Part shown: piece after piece, positions 32,074 to 39,283 of the stretch
Numbering within the stretch: position 1 is the first letter of the stretch
Layout: each line of letters begins with the position of its first letter
Assembly: GCA_934526185.1 (NCBI GenBank)
Contig: CAKTAA010000014.1
Location: forward strand, 1-39,283
Direction: 5' to 3'
Origin: an uncultured Eubacteriales bacterium
GTDB lineage: Bacteria > Bacillota > Clostridia > Oscillospirales > CAG-272
DNA length: 39,283 bases
Program-made: the position numbers and the translations under genes
The notes under the pieces: generated by a model
What the model saw: only the letters and a program-made list of their open reading frames with translations
Told to the model about the DNA's origin: nothing
Databases searched by the model: none

Positions 32074-34410
32074 ATGAGTATGGAATTATGTGCAAGATGT
32101 CATAAACGCGTTGCGGTTGTTTTTGTAACGCGAATTGAAGGAGATAAAACAATCAACGAGGGGATCTGCATCAAGTGCGCGAAAGAACTTGGCATACAGC
32201 CGGTTAACGATATGCTGACCAAAATGGGTATTGACGATGAGACGCTTGACCGTATGGACATGGATATGGCGAATATGATGAACAATTTGCCGGATGTGCT
32301 TCCGGAGGACAGTGAAGAAGATGGGCTGGATGACAGCCGGGCCCCAGCCGTCGGTCTGCACAAGCTGTTTGGAAATATAATGCCGAACCCGCCGATGAAC
32401 AATCCTAAAGAAAGGAACGAAACTGCTAAAATAAATAAGAAAGAGAAAACAGTGAAGAGAAAATATCTGGACACTTACTGTGTGGATCTCACAAAACGTG
32501 CAGCCGCCGGGCAGATAGACAATGTCATCGGACGTGAGCGGGAATTTGCGCGTCTGGTTCAGATACTCTGCCGCCGGCAGAAGAACAACCCGTGTCTGAT
32601 CGGCGAGCCGGGCGTGGGCAAGACGGCTATTGCCGAAGCGCTGGCGCTGAAAATCAACGACGGAAATGTTCCGTATAAGCTAAAAAACAAAGAGGTTCAT
32701 CTTGTCGATTTAACCGCGTTGGTAGCTGGAACGCAGTTCCGCGGCCAATTTGAAAGCCGCATTAAGGGACTGATTGAAGAGGTTAAGACGCTCGGAAATA
32801 TCATCCTCGTCATTGACGAGGTGCATAACATTGCCGGAGCAGGCGACGCAGAGGGCAGTATGAATGCCGCCAATATCCTGAAACCTGCACTGTCCAGAGG
32901 AGAAATTCAGGTGATCGGCGCGACGACGCTCTCTGAATACCGGAAGTATATTGAAAAAGATTCCGCTTTGGAGAGACGCTTCCAGCCGATTACAGTCGGA
33001 GAGCCGTCAATTGAGGACACTGTGGAGATTCTGAACGGCATCAAAGGATATTATGAAGCTTACCATGGCATCAGGATACCGGAGGGAACGATACGCCGTG
33101 CGGTGGTGATGTCAGAGAGATATATCACTGACAGATTTTTGCCCGATAAAGCGATAGATCTCATCGACGAGGCCGGCGCGTATGTGGCGCTTCACTCTCC
33201 TGTTATCGAAGAAATTGAGCCGCTCAAGGCGAAAATGGATCAATTACGTGAGGAACGCGAGCAACTGGAAGGCGCGGCAGAAAGCAGTGAAACACCAGAC
33301 GAGAAATATCAGAGGATTGCGGAAATCAAGGTAGAGGAACTGCAGGCCGCAGAGCGTTTTAAAACGCTTGCGGCGGAGCGGGAACTTGTAGCTATGAGTG
33401 AGGAGGACTTGGCCCAGGTCATTGAAATTTGGACAGGAATTCCGGCCAGCAATATTACAGAGCATGAATTTTCCAGACTGGATAAGCTGGAAGAGCGGTT
33501 GAAATCGCGCATTATCGGGCAGGACGCAGCCGTGGGAGCAGTTGTGAGGGCAATTAAGAGGAACCGTGCGGGGGTGGCGTATACCCGGAAGCCAGTATCA
33601 TTTATTTTTGCCGGCCCTACAGGTGTAGGCAAAACTGAACTGGTAAAAACTTTGGCGGCTGATCTGTTCCAGACACCCGAATCGCTAATCCGTCTGGATA
33701 TGTCGGAATTTATGGAAAAGCACGCGGTTTCTCGGATCATCGGTTCGCCTCCCGGCTATGTGGGATACGATGAAGCGGGACAACTGACGGAAAAAATCCG
33801 CCGCAAGCCCTATTCTGTCGTTCTGTTTGATGAAATTGAAAAGGCTCATCCGGATGTGCTGAACATTTTGCTGCAAATATTGGACGACGGCCGTGTCACC
33901 GACGCACATGGCAAAGAGGTGAATTTTGAAAACACAGTCATTGTGATGACAACAAACGCCGGATCCAACTTGAATATCAATACAGCAGGCTTCGGCGCGG
34001 ACGAACTGAAGGTAACTGAGGATCGGACGGAAAAAGCGCTTCTCGGCTTTCTGCGTCCAGAGTTTATCAATCGGGTTGACGAGGTAATTACTTTCCGTTC
34101 TCTGAACGAGAACGATTTCACGGCAATTGCAAAAATTATGCTCTCAGATCTGGCGAAAAACCTGAAAGATAAGCATATTGCCGTCAGCTATACGGAAGCG
34201 GCAGCGAAGCTGATAGCCAAGAATTCGTTCAGCCGAAAGTACGGTGCGCGCAACATGCGCAGGTATCTCCAGACACATGTAGAGGATTCCATTGCCAACT
34301 GTATTATCAATCATTACGGTAAGGAAATTACTGCCATCAGCATTGATGTCGGCCAGAGCGGAACCGGTGATGCGGCGGAAATCGTCATCGTTCCCATAAT
34401 GATGAACTGA
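32074..34410 (+). CDS. clpE: ClpE-type AAA+ chaperone with N-terminal zinc finger
   Basis: 778 residues. Residues 1-40 hold a ClpE/McsA-type zinc finger with Cys6, Cys9, Cys32 and Cys35 (CARC ... CIKC). After an acidic linker come AAA domain 1 (Walker A GEPGVGKTA about residue 177, Walker B ILVIDEVHN), a short helical middle domain with a UVR-like stretch (DEKYQRIAEIKVEEL), and AAA domain 2 (Walker A GPTGVGKTE about 514, Walker B VVLFDEIEKAHP, sensor RPEFINRVDE). It would unfold substrates and feed them to ClpP; the VGF-type loop for ClpP docking was not located. The frame reaches 32068, but ATG 32074 follows AAAGG. No CtsR-type operator was found upstream. Confidence 0.9.
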   Translation: MSMELCARCHKRVAVVFVTRIEGDKTINEGICIKCAKELGIQPVNDMLTKMGIDDETLDRMDMDMANMMNNLPDVLPEDSEEDGLDDSRAPAVGLHKLFGNIMPNPPMNNPKERNETAKINKKEKTVKRKYLDTYCVDLTKRAAAGQIDNVIGREREFARLVQILCRRQKNNPCLIGEPGVGKTAIAEALALKINDGNVPYKLKNKEVHLVDLTALVAGTQFRGQFESRIKGLIEEVKTLGNIILVIDEVHNIAGAGDAEGSMNAANILKPALSRGEIQVIGATTLSEYRKYIEKDSALERRFQPITVGEPSIEDTVEILNGIKGYYEAYHGIRIPEGTIRRAVVMSERYITDRFLPDKAIDLIDEAGAYVALHSPVIEEIEPLKAKMDQLREEREQLEGAAESSETPDEKYQRIAEIKVEELQAAERFKTLAAERELVAMSEEDLAQVIEIWTGIPASNITEHEFSRLDKLEERLKSRIIGQDAAVGAVVRAIKRNRAGVAYTRKPVSFIFAGPTGVGKTELVKTLAADLFQTPESLIRLDMSEFMEKHAVSRIIGSPPGYVGYDEAGQLTEKIRRKPYSVVLFDEIEKAHPDVLNILLQILDDGRVTDAHGKEVNFENTVIVMTTNAGSNLNINTAGFGADELKVTEDRTEKALLGFLRPEFINRVDEVITFRSLNENDFTAIAKIMLSDLAKNLKDKHIAVSYTEAAAKLIAKNSFSRKYGARNMRRYLQTHVEDSIANCIINHYGKEITAISIDVGQSGTGDAAEIVIVPIMMN

Positions 34411-35252
34411 CAGGCCAAGAACTTTTCAGAATGTCAGAGCAAGAGAATGAAAAAATACCTTCCATAGGGGCGTATTATGAAAATACCCCCTATAGAGGGA
34501 AACGAGTCCGACAGACAGGTTTCCATAGACAGGGAGCTTCTGTTTTTCGTGTCCGGAGGCATTCTACATCAATTTATAAATCTAATGAAAGAAAATTCGA
34601 GATGCGGAATTATAGTGTCTGGGCTTATAAAATGGACATAGGTTTATTAGACTATCGATGTAATACGGTCCAAAGCCAGCGTGGCGGTTGCATGCGATAC
34701 TGTAAAAACAGAGTATTGATAATAACATTTTTAAACAAATAACATTAGCGGGGAGATTGTAAATTACTTAATATCTATAACAGATAATCTATTATGTAGA
34801 GATAATATTCTTGCCAGACATTACATATAGATTGGGCACGGAAAAGGACTTAGATAACCCCGAAACCGTAGGATTGATGCGTGCGATTTTCATTAGGTTA
34901 AAAATTAGCAAAACGAAACGGACTTTAACAACAAAGAGTTTGCTGTACAAATCTGACAGTATCTAAGGATGGCACGTCAGCTATAATGGCTGATTGACGT
35001 CAACAGCTACGGTTGATGTTGTTTCCATTTCAACAGCTCTGTATTTTACCTGCCGGAAAGTCCTTTATCCTTATTGGGTAATTATGATCTGAAAATTGAA
35101 ACTCCGATTACGTGAATAAGGTGAATAAATTATATTATCTTGTTAAATAGCCTTTGGCAGACACATATTGAGAATACTATTTTTTAATCTATGGTGTATA
35201 AAATCATAAAAACCAACAAGAGGACAGGCTCTTTTGCGAAAGGAGGTTAGTT
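34411..35252 (+). other. Long AT-rich gap after clpE
   Basis: About 840 bases without a convincing gene. A 103-codon ORF at 34431-34742 has no ribosome site and no protein-like composition. It holds the stem at 34464-34493 and several short inverted repeats around 34973-35040 (ACGTCA/TGACGT; TCAAC/GTTGA). The promoter of the next gene could not be placed with confidence; TATAAA at 35197 lacks a spaced -35. Confidence 0.5.
34464..34493 (+). other. Stable stem-loop just after clpE
   Basis: ATAGGGG plus GTATT (34464-34476, one bulged C) pairs with AATAC plus CCCCTAT (34482-34493), loop ATGAA. Twelve pairs, no T-run, so it is more likely a 3' end stabiliser or processing site than a terminator. 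Confidence 0.5.
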
Positions 35253-38200
35253 GTGGAAGAAACGTGGTACCGTCTTACACCGGAGGAGACAGCAGTCCGC
35301 CTGCAATCCGATCTGTATTCAGGCATGAGGCGAAAAGCAGTTAAAAAACGGCGTCAGAGGGACGGAGAAAATCAAATTTATCCGCATCCCAAATTTTCGT
35401 TTTATCAATGCTTAAAAAGCGTGCTGATGGATTTTACCTCTATTTTGCTGATTATAACCGCTGTAATCGCTGCGGTTTTCGAACAGAGCACAGATGCTGC
35501 TGTACTGATCTTGCTGGTTGTATTAAATTGTATGGTGTCGCTGTATATTTATGTAAAATCTCAAGGAATTCTGGAGAGCATGGAAAAATATACGCTTCCG
35601 GTTGCACGCGTAATCCGGGGCGGCCAACTTTTCATGGTAGAACAGAAAGACTTGGTGCGCGGAGATTTGATCCTGCTTTATGCAGGAGATATTGTGCCGG
35701 CAGATGCCAGACTGATATCGGAGCAGGGGTTGTATGTCCAGGAAATGAATCTGTTCGGAAGCAAGGAGCCGCGTAAAAAAAATGCCGACGCATTTTTTGA
35801 ATCGGAAGCTCCGTATGCTTTGCAGGACAATATGATTTTTGCTTCCACACTTGTTGTCTCCGGCGAGGCAAGGGCATTCATTGTGGAAACAGGAGCCAAT
35901 ACGGCGGTATGCCGCCTGCAGAAAAACGCACCGGTCATTTCCCATGAAAAGCTGGATGTACTTCCCGCCGTTAAGAAGTTTAGCAACCTTTGGAGCCTCG
36001 TTATGCTCGGCATCGTCTTTGTTTTAACTTTTATAGAACTGATTTTATCGACCGACGGCAGTCATTTGTATAATATTTTTACTACCGGATTGTCCTTTGC
36101 TGTCTCATCTATGAGCGAGATGCTCGTTCCCTTTACGTATATTGTTATAGCCTGCGGTATTTTCGGTGCAGTCAGACACTATAGAGATGTCAATGCCGGA
36201 GCAATTATCAAGAGAACAAAATCAGTGGACAAGCTGAAAAAGCTCACCTGCGTGGTGGTGCCGCAGGACGGTGTATTTACAACCAAAGAATTCCGGATGG
36301 AGGGAGTCTACACAGGCGGTACGCTGTATAAGGTTAAAGATCGGGCGTCGTCGCACACCGAACGCCCGGTGACATACGCGCTTCTGTCAACAGGATTGTA
36401 CGGCGCAAACGTGGTTTCAGGACGTTCGGAGAAGAGGATGCGGACGGATGAGGAAGTATCCATTGTGGCAGCAGCCAAAAGGCTGAAGCTATATGATGCG
36501 CGTCTTGATCAAAATTATCCGATTTATGATCACATCGGCCCCGGAGACGATTCTGTTTTTGAGACAACGCTCGTCGGAAAGGGAAGAGACAGCGTCGCGA
36601 TTTCACGCGGAGAAGCAGCAGATATTCTTCGCCGTTGCTCCTATTATATCAAAAACGGAAAAATCATGCCGCTTTCACAGACCATGGCCGATGAGTTTTT
36701 GTATGTTTATCATAAGCTTGCCAAGCAGACATTTAAAATTGTTGCTGTCGCTTCGCGTAGTATTGCATATAATACATTGAAGTTTCCCCGCGTAGCGCAG
36801 AGTGATATGATTTTTGAAGGCTTTCTCGTCTTCCGTGTGCCATTTCTGCGCGGCGTTGGACAGACGATGCAGAAATGCCAAAAATCCGGCATCAAAGTAA
36901 TTATGTTTTCAGATACACCTTCAGAGACTAACATCTATTTTGCCCGCCATATCGGATTGGTTAGGAATGATGAGGAGATCACGGACGGTCGCGGGTATGC
37001 GGATCTGAAAGAGGAGATGCGCATTACAAACGCCTCATACTATCGTTTATATAACGGGCTGACTCATGAACAAAAGCGGGAAGTGCTGGAGAATCTCCGT
37101 AAAAGCGGAGAAATTGTGGGGGTCCTCGGACAGCGCCTTGAGGATTTGCCCTTATGTTCTCACGCAGATGTCAGCTTCGCTCAGAACATTTCCATAATGT
37201 CACGGCCAAGGCATAGGGCCGTGCCGGTTCTTGAGGAAACCGTGACGGCAAGTGCATCGGAGCATTTGCTGAAAAAGGGATGCGAAGCGTTGAAATTTGT
37301 GAGTGATGTTATCCTGTCGGATGCCGACCTGAAAGGGGACGGCGGCTTCAACGCAATGATTGATGCTATTTGTTATGCCAGAGTCATTGACAGGAATATC
37401 ATACATATGCTCAAATATTTGATGACATCACAGCTTGCCCGTTTGTTTGCTGTACTGTATACCCAACTTGTACCTTTGGAAATCATGAATGCGGCGCAGA
37501 TATTGTTTTTCGGGTTGGTAATCGATTTTCTGGCAGTATTGGTTTTTTCGTTTGCAAAACCGGAGCAGGGGATTCTAAACGAAAAAAATGATGCTGCGGC
37601 ATTCTTTGCTCATCCTTTCCGTGGCTATCTGCCGTCGATTTTGATGGCGATATCATGGATAGGAATTGCCGCCTCTGTTCCCTCTCTCTGCGATTTGCTG
37701 GGCGTAAAGGTTTCAGACGCACAGTCAGTTAGCATTTTCTTTTTGCTGTGGAGTATATTCAGTATAACTATGGTTATGGTCAATATGCGGGACGGCTTCC
37801 TGCTGCGGCCGGGCATTCGTCTCAACGGTATCTTTCTTTTGACCATGATGGGGCTTAGCGAATTGTTTTTGCTTTTCTTTTTGATACCGTCATTTGGAGC
37901 TGTATTCGGAGTCGTCAGGTTTGACGCTCTGGTACTGCCTGTTTTAATTGGCTTGACGTTTGTTTTTTGGGGAATTTGCGAGGGTATCAAATGGCTGGAG
38001 AGACAGCCTAAAAAGAAAAGAAGTACGAAAAAACGTGCAAAGAAGGAAAGACGGATTAAAAAAGAGGAAAAGCTTCGCAAGATAAAGGATGCACAACCGA
38101 CCAGAGAAGTGATGCCGGTTCTGCAAAGAGAACCGGACGATGGAATCAATGACCGGCAGGACGAAAAAACACGCACAATTGAAACGGGAGACAGCAAATT

Positions 38201-38507
38201 CGATCAGAAAAATACAGATAATTTTGTAGAAACCGTTTTTGCAAAGGCTTTTGCGGATAGCGACGGATTTTACAAAGCACATACCGACAATATGTCGGGG
38301 AATCGAACAGATACGGCAGAGTCTGCGGATACGAGAGAATTTGAAATTATTGGATTTAATCCGTCTGATGATACTGTAGAAAGCGCGCAGAAAAATGACG
38401 AGCTTGCGGGATTTCTTGGACAAAGCGCAGCAGACGGAATAAACGGGAGAGGAGCGGCGGATGAAAAACAGGAGGATGAAACAGCCGATTCCGCTGAAAG
38501 CCGGTGA
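35253..38507 (+). CDS. Catalytically degenerate P-type ATPase homologue (pseudo-ATPase) with long charged tail
   Basis: 1084 residues with the layout of a P2-type cation ATPase: N-terminal region, M1-M2 (about 56-100), actuator domain, M3-M4 (245-305), P and N domains (310-690), M5-M10 (720-910). Every signature is lost. Actuator TGES is FGSK (168-171); M4 PEGLP is SEMLVP (288-293); phosphorylation DKTGT is PQDGV (337-341), so the acceptor Asp is Pro; TGD is FSD (552-554); GDGVNDAP is GQRLEDLP (626-633). The N-domain KGA is RGE. It cannot form the phosphoenzyme. After the last helix comes a very basic stretch (KKRSTKKRAKKERRIKKEEK) then about 150 acidic, probably disordered residues. Starts with GTG after AGGAGG. 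Role unknown; regulator or scaffold possible. Confidence 0.9.
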   Translation: MEETWYRLTPEETAVRLQSDLYSGMRRKAVKKRRQRDGENQIYPHPKFSFYQCLKSVLMDFTSILLIITAVIAAVFEQSTDAAVLILLVVLNCMVSLYIYVKSQGILESMEKYTLPVARVIRGGQLFMVEQKDLVRGDLILLYAGDIVPADARLISEQGLYVQEMNLFGSKEPRKKNADAFFESEAPYALQDNMIFASTLVVSGEARAFIVETGANTAVCRLQKNAPVISHEKLDVLPAVKKFSNLWSLVMLGIVFVLTFIELILSTDGSHLYNIFTTGLSFAVSSMSEMLVPFTYIVIACGIFGAVRHYRDVNAGAIIKRTKSVDKLKKLTCVVVPQDGVFTTKEFRMEGVYTGGTLYKVKDRASSHTERPVTYALLSTGLYGANVVSGRSEKRMRTDEEVSIVAAAKRLKLYDARLDQNYPIYDHIGPGDDSVFETTLVGKGRDSVAISRGEAADILRRCSYYIKNGKIMPLSQTMADEFLYVYHKLAKQTFKIVAVASRSIAYNTLKFPRVAQSDMIFEGFLVFRVPFLRGVGQTMQKCQKSGIKVIMFSDTPSETNIYFARHIGLVRNDEEITDGRGYADLKEEMRITNASYYRLYNGLTHEQKREVLENLRKSGEIVGVLGQRLEDLPLCSHADVSFAQNISIMSRPRHRAVPVLEETVTASASEHLLKKGCEALKFVSDVILSDADLKGDGGFNAMIDAICYARVIDRNIIHMLKYLMTSQLARLFAVLYTQLVPLEIMNAAQILFFGLVIDFLAVLVFSFAKPEQGILNEKNDAAAFFAHPFRGYLPSILMAISWIGIAASVPSLCDLLGVKVSDAQSVSIFFLLWSIFSITMVMVNMRDGFLLRPGIRLNGIFLLTMMGLSELFLLFFLIPSFGAVFGVVRFDALVLPVLIGLTFVFWGICEGIKWLERQPKKKRSTKKRAKKERRIKKEEKLRKIKDAQPTREVMPVLQREPDDGINDRQDEKTRTIETGDSKFDQKNTDNFVETVFAKAFADSDGFYKAHTDNMSGNRTDTAESADTREFEIIGFNPSDDTVESAQKNDELAGFLGQSAADGINGRGAADEKQEDETADSAESR

Positions 38508-39283
38508 TACGATAGCTGTCGTTGCGCCGGCGGGCGCAGCCGGAGATCCGTTGACCGTTATAAGGGGGATTCAGGCTTTAAAAGCGATGGGATTTGAGGT
38601 ACAGACAAAGTATCTGAATACGGACGCATACAGATACCTTGCCGGAGAAGACGCCTGCCGCGCGCGGTCGGTAATGGATGCATTTCTGGATGATGAGGTG
38701 GATGGTATTCTCTGTCTTCGCGGTGGATACGGTGCAATGCGTATTTTGGATCTTTTATCATACGATCAGATAGCCCGTCACCCAAAAACATTCGTCGGAT
38801 ATTCCGATATTACAGCTCTCCATACGATGCTGAATCAGGTTTGCAAAATGGTTACTTTTCATGGTCCAATGCTGTCCTCCGATTTGGGAGGACAAATAGA
38901 TGCCCTGAGCTTGAAGTGCCTGTATGATACTTTAACAGGCCAATACCGGAAAGCTTTCTCCTGTATAAATGAACAAGGAACCGAGATGTACGGTACGGAA
39001 GAAAACGCAGAAGGGATTCTTTGCGGAGGAAATTTGACATTGCTTGCATCAACTCTGGGTACACCATATGAGATAGATACAACGTCTAAGCTGCTCGTAA
39101 TGGAGGAGATAGGGGAAACACCGTACCGTGTCGACCGCATGCTGACACAGCTTCGTTTATCGGGAAAGCTCGGGTGCTGCGCGGGATTTGTTCTCGGCGA
39201 TTTTCTTATGGACGGCGGAGATGAGGCGGAAGCGGAGCTGCGGGAAATCGTCACGGAGATACTTGTTCCTTACCAAAAACCGA
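38461..39283 (+). CDS. LD-carboxypeptidase, peptidase family S66 (3' end outside window)
   Basis: Serine carboxypeptidase family that trims the terminal D-Ala from L,D-linked peptidoglycan tetrapeptides or opens microcin C-like peptides. 274 codons are present and the frame runs off the window. Seen: GDTIAVVAPAGA at the N terminus, ILCLRGGYGAMRILD, VGYSDITALH with the nucleophilic Ser, HGPML, and CGGNLTLL plus MEEIGE with the catalytic Glu region. The His is expected in the missing C terminus. GGAGAGGAG sets ATG 38461, which overlaps the pseudo-ATPase gene by 47 bases, suggesting translational coupling. A second ATG at 38476 directly abuts AGGAGG and is less likely. Confidence 0.93.
   Translation, partial: MKNRRMKQPIPLKAGDTIAVVAPAGAAGDPLTVIRGIQALKAMGFEVQTKYLNTDAYRYLAGEDACRARSVMDAFLDDEVDGILCLRGGYGAMRILDLLSYDQIARHPKTFVGYSDITALHTMLNQVCKMVTFHGPMLSSDLGGQIDALSLKCLYDTLTGQYRKAFSCINEQGTEMYGTEENAEGILCGGNLTLLASTLGTPYEIDTTSKLLVMEEIGETPYRVDRMLTQLRLSGKLGCCAGFVLGDFLMDGGDEAEAELREIVTEILVPYQKP

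Noticed and set aside
34431..34742. 103-codon ORF after clpE
   Set aside because: It has no ribosome site, an unnatural composition and overlaps a strong stem-loop. Probably a chance ORF.

Overview
The window looks like chromosomal DNA from a low-to-mid GC Gram-positive anaerobe of the class Clostridia. Signs are strong AGGAGG-type ribosome sites, TTGACA/TATAAT promoters, T-run terminators, a ClpE-type chaperone, an ECF transporter core next to truA, a 2[4Fe-4S] ferredoxin and nadA-nadB-nadC for NAD synthesis. An Oscillospirales-like lineage is plausible but not proven. TGA serves as an ordinary stop in many genes. I see no rRNA, tRNA, CRISPR array, insertion sequence or phage module.

Layout. 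1-2547: 3' part of purH, a divergent TspO-like membrane protein behind a long hairpin that hides its ribosome site, and an HPr-fold protein without the phosphorylatable His. 3035-13518: scattered single-gene units on the plus strand: gpmI, two GNAT acetyltransferases, a CapA-type lipoprotein, ilvE, an RluA-type pseudouridine synthase, a DUF3810 membrane metallopeptidase-like protein, murA and a small unknown. 13720-16049, minus strand: a tandem-GNAT protein with its own promoter, an 18-codon leader peptide and a terminator/antiterminator pair; a TrmN6-like methyltransferase; a ferredoxin too short for routine ORF cut-offs. 16638-25545, plus: an unknown protein, nadA, nadB (interrupted by one in-frame TGA), nadC, a degenerate chorismate mutase/prephenate dehydratase-like protein, ruvC-ruvA-ruvB and an RlmI-like methyltransferase. 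25637-34410, plus: ecfA1-ecfA2-ecfT-truA, a DUF5711 protein, cvpA, pgsA and a clpE-like gene. 34411-35252 has no convincing gene. 35253-39283: a 1084-residue P-type ATPase homologue that has lost every catalytic signature, overlapped by a truncated LD-carboxypeptidase gene.

Two themes stand out. First, several proteins keep a known fold but have lost its catalytic or ligand residues: HPr-like, TspO-like, P-protein-like and the pseudo-P-type ATPase; nadB has a nonsense codon with its other catalytic residues intact. Second, leader RNAs with competing pairings occur upstream of several genes, the clearest being the leader-peptide attenuator of the tandem-GNAT gene. The best candidates for something undescribed are that attenuator and the dead P-type ATPase with its charged tail.
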